Shown: piece after piece, positions 7,610 to 15,681 of the stretch | How the letters are laid out: each line of letters begins with the position of its first letter | Position numbering within the stretch: position 1 is the stretch's first letter | Origin: Pontiellaceae bacterium B12219 | Lineage (GTDB): Bacteria; Verrucomicrobiota; Kiritimatiellia; Kiritimatiellales; Pontiellaceae | DNA: 64,000 bases | NCBI GenBank assembly: GCA_029432795.1 | Contig: JARNMJ010000008.1 | Coordinates: 39,770 to 103,769, forward strand | Reading direction: 5' to 3' | Position numbers and translations under genes: made by a program | Notes under the pieces: generated by a model | What the model saw: only the letters and a program-made list of their open reading frames with translations | Told to the model about the DNA's origin: nothing | Database searches by the model: none

Positions 7610-8082
7610 TGCCGAAAGAAAAAAAAGAAGGTAAGAGCCGGCGTGAGCTGATCACGATGGGATCGGCTTTTGCGGTTATGGGAATTGCAGCAGCGGGGAC
7701 CGGCGGTGCTCTGTTTAAATATATGTTTCCTGTTGTATCCTACGGGACGCCGCAGAAGTTTCTGGTTCCGGTGGCGGATCTTCCGGATGTGGGCGATGAG
7801 CTTATTTTCGAAGATATGAAGGTGGTTTTACGCCGGCAGTCCGAATCCGAAATTGCCGCGATTTCTCTGGTCTGCACCCATCTGGGCTGCACCGTTAACC
7901 GCGTTGAAACCGGTTTCCAGTGCCCGTGCCACGGCTCGCAATACGACACCGATGGTTTGGTGGTGGGTGGACCGGCTCCTAAAACGCTGGCCTGGCTTGA
8001 AATTAAATCCGTGCCCGGCGGACAGCTGGAAATCGACACTGCGACCTCGTTGCCGGAAGGCACATTTTTCCCGGCTGCTTAA
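7609..8082 (+). CDS. Rieske 2Fe-2S protein of a cytochrome bc-type complex
   Basis: A 157-residue Rieske subunit. A twin-arginine signal/anchor ([22 protein letters not shown], from residue 9) fits Tat export of the folded Fe-S domain. The cluster ligands are visible: CTH at 89-91 and CPCH at 105-108, with C94 and C107 placed to form the usual disulfide, and the GSQYD sequence follows. It transfers electrons from quinol to cytochrome c. It is translationally coupled to ccoS and followed by cytochrome b. Confidence 0.95.
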   Translation: MPKEKKEGKSRRELITMGSAFAVMGIAAAGTGGALFKYMFPVVSYGTPQKFLVPVADLPDVGDELIFEDMKVVLRRQSESEIAAISLVCTHLGCTVNRVETGFQCPCHGSQYDTDGLVVGGPAPKTLAWLEIKSVPGGQLEIDTATSLPEGTFFPAA

Positions 8083-8115
8083 CGGCCCGCATATCCATTT
8101 TTTAGGGGATAACTA

Positions 8116-9456
8116 ATGAATGAAATGATTCAAAAGGCGAAAGAGTTCGGAGATAAGTTATATTACTCCTTCTTTCGTCATGGCTTCGATAATACAGGTT
8201 TGACCAAATCGAAGATTATGTTCAGCAACGTGCTGCTGCATATTCAACCGGTCAAAATTCACAAGCGCTCGGTAAAATTTAAGACAACGATGGGATTGGG
8301 ACTGATCACGTTTTATCTGTTCCTGATTCTGTCGGTGACCGGGGTTCTGCTGATGTTTCACTATGTGCCGTCAACGGCCATCGGCCCTGACGGATTGCCG
8401 GATGCGTACAGCCGGATGCTGAACCTGCGCAGTAATGTCTTTTGGGGCGGTTTCCTGCGTAACATGCACCGGTGGGCGGCCCACGGCATGGTGGCTTTTG
8501 TGGCCTTGCACATGTTGCGGGTTTATCTTGCGGGCGCGCATCGAGGCGGGCGTGAATTCAACTGGGTGATCGGCTGTATTCTCGGCCTTTTGACCGTCTT
8601 TCTTTCCTATACCGGTTATCTGCTTCCCTGGGACCAGCTGGCATTCTGGGGCGTTAAAGTGGGAACGGAAATCGCGAAAATTGCACCGGGTGGTGCACTC
8701 ATTCGCGGCATTCTGCTTGGCGACTCCGACGTGGGATCGGAAGCACTCATTCGTTTCTATGTTTTGCACGTGGCGGTATTGCCGGCCGTGATGGGCTTCC
8801 TGATTGCCGTTCACTTCTTCCGCATCCGCAAGGACGGCGGGCTGGCTCGTCCGGCGGATACGAGTAAAGAAAAGCAGATCCCGGATGAAGAATTCGGTGA
8901 AGTGAAAAACAACTCTGTTTTCAAATCTGCCCGCAGTTATAAGCTGGTTGAAATTGTTAAGGGCAATGAGCCCAAGGTGAATGAAGAAACCGACCAGATG
9001 ATGTTTGCCTGGCCGAAACTGATCATTCGCGAACTGATCGTGCTGGTCGGTGTTGTGGCATTCCTGAGTTTGATTTCGGTCTTATTCGATGCGCCGCTGG
9101 AAGGTCCGGCCGATCCGAACCATCCGACAAACCCGTCGAAGGCGCCCTGGTACTTCCTGGGGCTGCAGGAACTGGTTTCCTATCACGGGTTTATTGGCGG
9201 TATCGTAATTCCGGGCATTATGGCCGGTGGTGTGATGTTCCTGCCGTATATCGAAATTTTCATGGAAACCTTCACGAAGACCTACCGGAAAAATATTCCC
9301 GGCGTTTGGTTTGCCAGAGAGCGTAACCTTGAAAACGCTTTGTTTATCGGCATGTATCTCTTCATGCTGGCCTTAATTATTATCGGGGTTTATTTCCGCG
9401 GTGAAAACTGGGCGATTATCTATCCGTGGGAACCGACTGTCGGGGGAGGGCACTAA
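8116..9456 (+). CDS. Cytochrome b of a quinol:cytochrome c oxidoreductase
   Basis: A 446-residue membrane protein that fuses the b6-like N-terminal half to the subunit-IV-like C-terminal half. Haem ligand helices are visible: NMHRWAAHGMVAFVALHMLRVY and, further on, FYVLHVAVLPAVMGFLIAVHFF. The quinol-site motif reads APWYFLGLQEL where mitochondria and b6f have PEWY; the loss of the Glu is seen in some menaquinol-using lineages, so low-potential quinone use is possible (inference). Several helices follow to the C-terminus. AGGGGAT precedes the ATG, and the next gene starts 2 bp after the stop. Confidence 0.92.
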   Translation: MNEMIQKAKEFGDKLYYSFFRHGFDNTGLTKSKIMFSNVLLHIQPVKIHKRSVKFKTTMGLGLITFYLFLILSVTGVLLMFHYVPSTAIGPDGLPDAYSRMLNLRSNVFWGGFLRNMHRWAAHGMVAFVALHMLRVYLAGAHRGGREFNWVIGCILGLLTVFLSYTGYLLPWDQLAFWGVKVGTEIAKIAPGGALIRGILLGDSDVGSEALIRFYVLHVAVLPAVMGFLIAVHFFRIRKDGGLARPADTSKEKQIPDEEFGEVKNNSVFKSARSYKLVEIVKGNEPKVNEETDQMMFAWPKLIIRELIVLVGVVAFLSLISVLFDAPLEGPADPNHPTNPSKAPWYFLGLQELVSYHGFIGGIVIPGIMAGGVMFLPYIEIFMETFTKTYRKNIPGVWFARERNLENALFIGMYLFMLALIIIGVYFRGENWAIIYPWEPTVGGGH

Positions 9457-9457
9457 A

Positions 9458-11218
9458 ATGATTAAGGATTATCGTACACTCCTCATTCTGGCTTTGGCCG
9501 GGTTTGTATTCTTCGCATTGTCGATGAAGAAAGCCACCGACCAGGATTTTGTAAAATATCAGAAAGCATATTATGCAGAACTTGGCGCAGAATTTCCCGG
9601 GGCGGAAATCAAACAGGTCAATGTTCCCACTCCTGCGGGAGCCATCATCGACCGCTGTCAATCCTGTCACGTTGGCGTTTCGAATCCGGAGGCCGTCGAT
9701 TTCGACCTGCCGCTGGCTACCCATCCGCCGATCGTTCCCGGCCTGGCCGAAGACCCGCATGATTTCAATGAAATCGGATGTGTTGTCTGTCACGACGGGA
9801 ATGGACGAGCCGTTGAAATGCACGATGCGCATGGTGAGTTTCATGGATGGATCAAGCCGATGCTGACCGGTCCGATTGCTCAGGCCAGCTGCGTGCGCTG
9901 CCATGCGATGGAAAGCGGAAACCTGGCAGGAGCGGAACTCTACGAAAAGGGCCGCGAGCTCTTCCTTGAAAAAGCATGTTGGGGCTGCCATACGATTGCA
10001 GGAATTTCTTCCTCCTCGCAGGCTCCTGAGCTGACGGATGCCGGAGGAAAGTTCAAATTTGACTATCTGGTTGAATCGATTGTTCACCCGAAAGCCAACG
10101 ATGAAAACTCCAAGATGCCGGAATTTGATTGGGTGGATGATGAAGAAACGGTTATGGCGCTGGCTACCTTCCTGAAAGGACAGCAGAAGAACCGCCTCCG
10201 TACCGAAAATTCAGCTCCGATTGGGTATATTAAACCTAAATCGGATATACTTCGCATTACCGAACCGAGCGTGGCTGCAGGTCGCGCCATGTTTGCCGGA
10301 GTTCCTTTTGAGGGAACCATCGCCAAGGGCGGCTGCATTAACTGTCATGCCTTCCGCAATGACGACGGCACGCTTTCCGGTGGTCATATCGGCCCGGAAC
10401 TGACCTGGACGCTGCGCAACCGGGGGGCGGAATTTGTGAAGGATCATATTGTGAATGCACGTGTGCATACACCGGATTCCATCATGCCGACGTTTAAGGA
10501 TTACAACGATGCCGAATTGGACAGCCTCGTTAAATTCCTTGAAACCTTTGAGTATAAGCTCGATTCCTCCGCCGATGGACAACGGCTGTATGACACCTAT
10601 TGTATTTCCTGCCACGGGCCGGAACTTAAGGGTGATGGTGTTGTTTCAGCGATGCTGGACCCGCTGCCGCGCGACCTGAGCAAATACCAGTTTGTGGCCT
10701 CCTATGATGAGCGCTTCAAAAATTCCATTCTTAACGGTGTGGGCGGAACGGCAATGCCGGCCTGGAAAAACGTGCTCAGCGAAGAAGAAGCGGAAACGCT
10801 GGTTGAGTTTATTAAGTCAAAGAGTCTGACCGAGGAGCAGTCCTTCAAACGTATGGAAGTGGAGCTTCCAATGGTTGGAGATCCGGAACGATTGGACTAC
10901 AAGGGCAAGGGGACAGTGATTGTTGAAGCCAATCCGGCCCACGGGCAGGAAGCTTTCCAGAAATTCTGTACCTCCTGCCACGGTAAACTGGCGAATGGAA
11001 AAGGTCCGAATGCATACGATCTGGTCCATCCGTTGCCGCGCAACTTGATCAATAAGGAATTCATCAGCCAGGCTGCTGTGACAGATGAGCGGTTGTATGA
11101 ATCTATCCTGCTGGGGGTTGCCGGAACACCGATGCCGGCCCATGACCACCTGAGCGATCAGACCATTCTGGATATCATTGCCTGGATCCGGATGAATACC
11201 ACCGAGGAAGCGAAATAA
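9458..11218 (+). CDS. Heptaheme c-type cytochrome linking the bc complex and cbb3 oxidase
   Basis: A 586-residue protein with an uncleaved-looking N-terminal helix (LLILALAGFVFFALS) and seven CxxCH haem sites at 67-71, 108-112, 145-149, 174-178, 293-297, 382-386 and 504-508. The first three lie in a tight multihaem head. The last two each lie in a class-I cytochrome c domain with a GTAMPAW or GTPMPAH methionine-ligand loop, the layout of the two-haem CcoP subunit. No other CcoP is present, so the C-terminal part may serve the oxidase while the N-terminal part replaces cytochrome c1 (inference). GGGGGAGGG precedes the ATG; a longer frame extends into cytochrome b and is rejected. Its stop overlaps the ccoN start. 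Confidence 0.9.
   Translation: MIKDYRTLLILALAGFVFFALSMKKATDQDFVKYQKAYYAELGAEFPGAEIKQVNVPTPAGAIIDRCQSCHVGVSNPEAVDFDLPLATHPPIVPGLAEDPHDFNEIGCVVCHDGNGRAVEMHDAHGEFHGWIKPMLTGPIAQASCVRCHAMESGNLAGAELYEKGRELFLEKACWGCHTIAGISSSSQAPELTDAGGKFKFDYLVESIVHPKANDENSKMPEFDWVDDEETVMALATFLKGQQKNRLRTENSAPIGYIKPKSDILRITEPSVAAGRAMFAGVPFEGTIAKGGCINCHAFRNDDGTLSGGHIGPELTWTLRNRGAEFVKDHIVNARVHTPDSIMPTFKDYNDAELDSLVKFLETFEYKLDSSADGQRLYDTYCISCHGPELKGDGVVSAMLDPLPRDLSKYQFVASYDERFKNSILNGVGGTAMPAWKNVLSEEEAETLVEFIKSKSLTEEQSFKRMEVELPMVGDPERLDYKGKGTVIVEANPAHGQEAFQKFCTSCHGKLANGKGPNAYDLVHPLPRNLINKEFISQAAVTDERLYESILLGVAGTPMPAHDHLSDQTILDIIAWIRMNTTEEAK
10865..10881. repeat. Dispersed palindrome, degenerate copy in the heptaheme cytochrome
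   Basis: CTTCCAATGGTTGGAGA is read as LPMVGD, in the linker between the last two cytochrome c domains. It is the only copy I found in the block 5.0-13.1 kb. Confidence 0.6.
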
Positions 11219-12585
11219 TGAAACAAGATACTGCTGCAAAAATGATGATCATCTCAGCGTGCGCCTTTTTTGGGCTTGCGCTCACGATGGGAATTCTGAC
11301 GGCACTTAAATTTGTGGTGCCCACCGTCGGGGATATTGAATATCTGTCTATGCCGCGTTTGCGTATGCTGCACACGAACATTAACCTGTTCGGCTGGTTG
11401 CTTCAGGCAAACATGGGGATTCTTTTCTGGATTCTTCCGCGCATCCTCCATACCAAGCTTTTCTCCGAAAAGTTGGGTGTTGCCATGGGGGTGCTTTATA
11501 ATCTGGCCCTGCTCGGCGGTTTGATTGGTATTGCGACGGGACATGTTAAAAATGTGGAATATGGTGAAATCGCATCGCCGTTCGATTATCTCGTGGCCGT
11601 TTGCTGGGTCATGTTTGCAATCAACGTATTTGGTACCGTGGCCACCCGTAAGGTGAAATATCTTTACGTGACAGTTTGGTATACGCTGGGTGCGGTCATT
11701 TGGACCACGTTCGTCTACATCACCGGAAATATGCTCAGCCAGATGCCGATGGTGGCAGGGACCAATCAGGCCAATCTGATCTGGTTCTATGTGCATAATG
11801 CCGTGGGCCTCATTTTTACCCCGCTGGGTGTGGCGATTGCCTACTACCTGATTCCGAAACAGCTTAATACGCCGATTTATTCGCATAAGTTGAGCATGAT
11901 CGGTTTCTGGGTGATCTCCTTCGTCTACGTTTGGACGGGGGCTCACCACATGATTCACGGCCCGAGCCCGCACTGGCTGCAGACCGTTTCGATTATTTTC
12001 TCGTTCAGCCTGATTATTCCGGTGATGGCGGTAATCACAAACTTCTTCGGAACGTTTGCGACGGCGCCGCGAGGCACCCGTATGGTCGGCCCGATTCCCA
12101 AACTGCTGATGATGGGAACCGTCTATTATATTCTGACCTGTCTGCAGGGACCTTTTCAGGCGATCCGCTCGGTGAATGAAATCACGAGTAAAACGGACTG
12201 GGTGGTCGGGCATGCGCACATGGCTTTGTTCGGCGCATTCTCTTACTATGCGATGGCAGGGGTATATTACGTTGCTCCGAAACTGGCGGGTCGGAAGCTG
12301 TATTCCGAAAAAATGGGCGATCTGCATTTCTGGATTATGACGATTGCAAGTGTTCCGTTTTTTGCGGTGCTTTGGATCGGCGGAGTTATTCAGGGCTTTG
12401 CCTGGCTGAACCCGGAAATCACATTCGTGCAGACGCTGGAAGCTCTTAAACACGCTCATTGGATGCGCTTCTTCTCGGGTGCCTTTATCTTCGGGGCATA
12501 CTGCCTGTTCTTTTATAATATTATGCAGACATTTTTCGGGAAATACCGCGAGGAAGATGAAGCAGCTGCCGTGGTGGCTGAGTAG
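11218..12585 (+). CDS. ccoN: cbb3-type cytochrome c oxidase subunit I
   Basis: A 455-residue catalytic haem-copper subunit with about twelve membrane helices. The haem and CuB ligands are visible: RMLHTNINLFGW (low-spin haem His), VHNAVG, the CuB His pair in WTGAHHMIHGP, and the haem ligands in VGHAHMALFG. It reduces O2 with high affinity and pumps protons. The start overlaps the stop of the heptaheme cytochrome by one base (TAATG), so the two are translationally coupled. Confidence 0.95.
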   Translation: MKQDTAAKMMIISACAFFGLALTMGILTALKFVVPTVGDIEYLSMPRLRMLHTNINLFGWLLQANMGILFWILPRILHTKLFSEKLGVAMGVLYNLALLGGLIGIATGHVKNVEYGEIASPFDYLVAVCWVMFAINVFGTVATRKVKYLYVTVWYTLGAVIWTTFVYITGNMLSQMPMVAGTNQANLIWFYVHNAVGLIFTPLGVAIAYYLIPKQLNTPIYSHKLSMIGFWVISFVYVWTGAHHMIHGPSPHWLQTVSIIFSFSLIIPVMAVITNFFGTFATAPRGTRMVGPIPKLLMMGTVYYILTCLQGPFQAIRSVNEITSKTDWVVGHAHMALFGAFSYYAMAGVYYVAPKLAGRKLYSEKMGDLHFWIMTIASVPFFAVLWIGGVIQGFAWLNPEITFVQTLEALKHAHWMRFFSGAFIFGAYCLFFYNIMQTFFGKYREEDEAAAVVAE

Positions 12586-12597
12586 GGGAATTAGACC

Positions 12598-13182
12598 ATG
12601 AAAATTGATGTTGAAAAAAGCTTACTTTGGACTGCCACCGGTGCATTCCTCATCTTCTCGATCGGCGCTGTGCTCACCACGATTGTGCCGCCGATGGTTA
12701 ACCCGGAAATGTGGAAGACCGATCATCCCGTTCACGAATATACGGAACAGGAACTGCGCGGTATCGCAATCTATAAGAGCGAAGGGTGTGTCTACTGTCA
12801 CACGCAGCAGATTCGTCATCTGGAGTCGGATGAGCGCCGCTACGGCTGGCGTTTGGTTAATGCACCGCCATCCGATTCGTGGGAATATGTGAACGATCGC
12901 TATAATTTCCTCGGAACCAAACGCACCGGGCCGGACTTGGCGCGTGTCGGTGGTAAATACTCCTCCGAATGGCACTGGGCACATTTCAAAGATCCGCGGA
13001 ACATGGGTGAAAAATTCCCGAACCGCAAAGGGATCTACGAAAAGGTATCCATTATGCCGTCGTTTGATTATCTGAGCGACGAGGAGATCAAAGATCTGAC
13101 CGCCTACATCCAGACGCTTGGCCGCAATAAAAACTGGCGCGTTGACGCCGAAGGCCAACCGCTGAACGACTACGAAAAATAA
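12598..13182 (+). CDS. ccoO: cbb3-type cytochrome c oxidase subunit II, monohaem
   Basis: A 194-residue subunit with an N-terminal membrane anchor (LLWTATGAFLIFSIGAVLTTI) and one haem site in the typical context GCVYCHTQQIRH, followed by YGWRLVNAPPSD and GTKRTGPDLARVGGKY as in CcoO. The methionine ligand lies in IMPSFDYL. It receives electrons and passes them to CcoN. It starts 12 bp after ccoN with GGGGAAT upstream. Confidence 0.95.
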   Translation: MKIDVEKSLLWTATGAFLIFSIGAVLTTIVPPMVNPEMWKTDHPVHEYTEQELRGIAIYKSEGCVYCHTQQIRHLESDERRYGWRLVNAPPSDSWEYVNDRYNFLGTKRTGPDLARVGGKYSSEWHWAHFKDPRNMGEKFPNRKGIYEKVSIMPSFDYLSDEEIKDLTAYIQTLGRNKNWRVDAEGQPLNDYEK

Positions 13183-13199
13183 TTTCAGGGAGGTTTCCA

Positions 13200-13340
13200 A
13201 TGGCTGAAAAAAATAAAGAGTACGAACTCGAAACAACGTCTGAAATCAAGCAAGGGCATGCCGATATTGGAAAGTTCAATATTGCCATAGAAATTGTGCT
13301 GACGATTGTGTGTATCGTCTACCTGATTCTGCAGTGGTAA
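13200..13340 (+). CDS. Small membrane peptide, CcoQ-sized
   Basis: A 46-residue ORF with a strong GGGAGG site. The first 28 residues are polar (MAEKNKEYELETTSEIKQGH) and the last 20 form one membrane helix (IAIEIVLTIVCIVYLILQW). Its place after ccoO and its size fit CcoQ, the small stabilising subunit, but the topology (helix at the C-terminus) differs from proteobacterial CcoQ, where it is near the N-terminus. I therefore give the family name only as a possibility. The start codon lies inside a degenerate copy of the dispersed palindrome (13194-13210). Confidence 0.65.
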   Translation: MAEKNKEYELETTSEIKQGHADIGKFNIAIEIVLTIVCIVYLILQW

Positions 13341-13356
13341 CGTTGCGCACTTAAGT

Positions 13357-14109
13357 ATGTCGAACTATTCGAAACGCCGGAGAATCATTCAGGGGATCAG
13401 CGTGGCTGTTCTTCTGAGTATTCCCCTGCGTTTTTTCTGTTTGGATGTGGAGCATGCAACGCTGCGGGTTTTTGGGGCTGACTTCGGGTTGAGCACCATG
13501 TTTTACCCGCTTTTTACAATTATCGGGCTCTTATTGTTTGTGGTGGCCATCGGTTTGAAAAAGGGGCGGTTATTTTGTTCGCACCTCTGCCCGATGCACA
13601 TGTTCCTTGAAAAAGTGAACAACCCGAAAACCGAAAAATCGAAATCACGTCCGCGCCGGGTCTGGCTGTGGTCGCTCCTTTTTTCCTTTCTGTTGACCGA
13701 GGTCATTCTTTCCTTTTTCCAACCATTGGATTATCAGATTCGTTTAATGGCCGCAGGAAGCCTTCCGCTCATTGGAATATTTGCAGCGCTGTTTCTCGGG
13801 TTTCTGGGCCTCTTTGTTTATTATCAGGAAGGCTTCTGCAAAAAGGGATGTCCCTATGGCTTAATTCAAATGCTGCTTCAATCGGACGGCACCCGAATTA
13901 TGCAATTTGCCAATCCGGCGAAAACCTGCACCAACTGCCGGGGTTGCGATGAAATCTGTCCGATGAAGTTGCGCCCTCGTTTTGAAAGCAAGACTCCCGA
14001 CTGCACCAACTGCAATCTCTGCACCGAAGCCTGCACCACAGAGCTCGGCGAAGGAAATACCCTTTTTCATCTGGTGGATCCGGTTGCATCGGAAACCCCG
14101 GTCGCGTAA
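13357..14109 (+). CDS. Membrane 4Fe-4S protein, NapH/CcoG-like
   Basis: A 250-residue protein with several membrane helices (about residues 10-30, 45-65, 105-125, 135-155) and cysteine motifs CSHLCPMHMF, CKKGCPYG, CTNCRGCDEICP and CTNCNLCTEAC. The last two are a pair of ferredoxin-type 4Fe-4S sites. This is the NapH/MauN layout, and is also the membrane-plus-ferredoxin core of CcoG, but it lacks the long C-terminal domain of full CcoG (about 470 residues). Next to cbb3 genes it could supply electrons for copper reduction during oxidase assembly, as proposed for CcoG (inference). Confidence 0.8.
   Translation: MSNYSKRRRIIQGISVAVLLSIPLRFFCLDVEHATLRVFGADFGLSTMFYPLFTIIGLLLFVVAIGLKKGRLFCSHLCPMHMFLEKVNNPKTEKSKSRPRRVWLWSLLFSFLLTEVILSFFQPLDYQIRLMAAGSLPLIGIFAALFLGFLGLFVYYQEGFCKKGCPYGLIQMLLQSDGTRIMQFANPAKTCTNCRGCDEICPMKLRPRFESKTPDCTNCNLCTEACTTELGEGNTLFHLVDPVASETPVA
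13716..13732. repeat. Dispersed palindrome, near-strict copy in the NapH/CcoG-like gene
   Basis: TTTCCAACCATTGGATT is read as FQPLD, in the loop between two membrane helices. Confidence 0.65.
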
Positions 14110-14137
14110 GACCGTTTTCAGAGAGTCTTGCCTGAGT

Positions 14138-14165
14138 TTGCTTTATATAAAATTCATGGTATAAA
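14138..14165 (+). promoter_or_regulatory. Candidate sigma-70-type promoter
   Basis: TTGCTT and TATAAA are separated by 16 bp, ending 27 bp before the ATG at 14192, in a short AT-rich gap after the respiratory operon. Confidence 0.4.
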
Positions 14166-14191
14166 AAGCACCGTGCTTCGGAGGATTAACC

Positions 14192-14854
14192 ATGAAAAAA
14201 TACATGTGCGTTTTTTTTATTCTTCTTATCGGGGGTTCCGTTGTGCATGCGGATAACCTTCAGTTGTCCAATGGTACGGTCTTTAAAAATGTAACCATCA
14301 TTTCCGCCGATCCCGACCGCATGCTGATTGTGCACGATGGCGGCGGCTGCCAGGTGGATTTTAAAGACCTGAAACCGGATTCTTTAACTGCTGGGCAACG
14401 GGTTAAAGTGGAGGATGAACTCCGCTACTATGCCCTCCGTACCAGGCGGATGGAGCTCATTCGTTTGCAGACGGAGGAGTTTGAGGCGGAGCAGCGTCGC
14501 AAAGGATTGCTACAGTTTGAGGATGGATGGGTCACGCCGGCACAGCGGGAAAATATCCTTCAAAAGCGGGAAGAGAGAAAACTGGAGCTCGAACGGCAGC
14601 GCGTTGCATTGGCCAAGGAGAGGGCTGCTCTGGAGAAAGAGCAACTGCAAACGGAAAAAGCCCGAGCCCTTCTGGAAGGGGAAACACAACGGGGAACAAC
14701 GTATTTCACATATGGCTATACCAGCCGTTTGGATGATAATTGTTTTTATCCGGTTCCGTATCGATATGCTCGAGGCGGCGCATGGACTAAAAAATCACCC
14801 TACATTTCCACTAAAGGTGCCGATGCCTACAATCGCGGACCGATGAATCGCTGA
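14192..14854 (+). CDS. Secreted coiled-coil protein of unknown function
   Basis: A 220-residue protein with a Sec signal peptide (MKKYMCVFFILLIGGSVVHA). A short beta-rich domain follows (LQLSNGTVFKNVTIISADPDRMLIVHDGGGCQVDFKDLKP), which resembles the small SH3-like domain often found at the start of PVC periplasmic proteins. Residues about 75-165 are a charged coiled coil (ERKLELERQRVALAKERAAL). The tail is aromatic and basic. I recognise no family. It has its own promoter-like sequence and lies between oxidase genes and oxidase-maturation genes; a link to them is not shown. Confidence 0.75.
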   Translation: MKKYMCVFFILLIGGSVVHADNLQLSNGTVFKNVTIISADPDRMLIVHDGGGCQVDFKDLKPDSLTAGQRVKVEDELRYYALRTRRMELIRLQTEEFEAEQRRKGLLQFEDGWVTPAQRENILQKREERKLELERQRVALAKERAALEKEQLQTEKARALLEGETQRGTTYFTYGYTSRLDDNCFYPVPYRYARGGAWTKKSPYISTKGADAYNRGPMNR

Positions 14855-14863
14855 TGGCTTCTT

Positions 14864-14880
14864 TTTCCACTGCTTGGAAT
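14864..14880. repeat. Dispersed palindrome, strict intergenic copy
   Basis: TTTCCACTGCTTGGAAT lies 10 bp after the stop of the coiled-coil gene and 38 bp before the SafE-like gene. Confidence 0.8.
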
Positions 14881-14918
14881 TGTATTGGGTGGAAATGGTG
14901 ATAGTCTAATCCGCAATT

Positions 14919-15596
14919 ATGAATGAACTTATTGCTGCCATCATCGCCGGATCTGCTTTAGGGTGGGTCGCTATTCCGCATTGTTATGCCATGTGCGGAC
15001 CGCTGCATGTTTCCGTGTGCGCGCTTCACCGTGAAAAAAGTCTGAAGGCGCTTTCGCTGTTTAATGTGGGGCGTATTTTCGGATACACCCTGGCCGGATT
15101 TCTTTTCGGTGCTTTTGGTGAATTCATCAATATCGGTCCGGCGCACTTCTGTTGCCAAATCGGAGAACATCCCCTGCGCGGTGCTCTGCTGTCGCTCTTA
15201 TTTCCCGGCATTATGATGCTTTTTATTGCGCTCTACGCCTTCCGTCGGAAGGGGCTGAGTGCGCCTAAAAACAGCTGGCTCTCCCGTTTTTTCAGCGGTG
15301 GATTGGGCAAACTGACGGTGGGTGGCGTCTGCACCACCTTAATTCCCTGCGGGATGATTTATGCCGCATTCGCCATGGCGGTCGGCACGGGAAGCTGGTG
15401 GAAAGGCGGCGGTTTCATGTTTGCCTTTGTGCTCACCCAGACCTTTTTCATGCAGCTCGGAATTTCCCTCGGACGGCTGGTCGACAAAAAATGGGGCGCG
15501 CGCTTTGAGAAGGCGTTCCCATGGATCTGTGTGATTATCGGAGTGGTGTACTGCGTACTGTTTGTTTTGAAATTAACGCCAGGCGCGGAGGCCTAG
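14919..15596 (+). CDS. SafE/TauE-like membrane protein of cbb3 biogenesis
   Basis: A 225-residue protein with about six membrane helices. The N-terminus reads ALGWVAIPHCYAMCGPLH; the H-C-x-x-M-C-G motif marks the 'sulfite exporter TauE/SafE' proteins found beside ccoI, which are thought to handle copper or thiols for oxidase assembly (often called CcoH-like, although unrelated in fold to proteobacterial CcoH). A second motif, TTLIPCGMIYAAF, repeats the Cys-containing helix. It lies directly before the copper ATPase. No sulfite export role is implied. Confidence 0.75.
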   Translation: MNELIAAIIAGSALGWVAIPHCYAMCGPLHVSVCALHREKSLKALSLFNVGRIFGYTLAGFLFGAFGEFINIGPAHFCCQIGEHPLRGALLSLLFPGIMMLFIALYAFRRKGLSAPKNSWLSRFFSGGLGKLTVGGVCTTLIPCGMIYAAFAMAVGTGSWWKGGGFMFAFVLTQTFFMQLGISLGRLVDKKWGARFEKAFPWICVIIGVVYCVLFVLKLTPGAEA

Positions 15597-15607
15597 CGAA
15601 TTAACGA

Positions 15608-15669
15608 GTAATTCGTAACGATTCACTCCGCAGGTTTTCTGACCGTTCGGGTTACGCAATACGAATTAC
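15608..15669. repeat. 10-bp inverted repeat in the spacer before ccoI
   Basis: GTAATTCGTA (15608-15617) and TACGAATTAC (15660-15669) are perfect inverted arms 42 bp apart. The spacer is filled with related ATTC/GTAACG words. A similar-looking stretch (GACGAATGAATCGTGAC) lies at 778-794. Confidence 0.4.
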
Positions 15670-15681
15670 GGATTAGGAATC

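Noticed and set aside
14919..15596. A sulfite or organosulfonate exporter
   Set aside because: The H-C-x-x-M-C-G motif and the position beside ccoI point to copper or thiol handling for the oxidase; no sulfonate genes are nearby.
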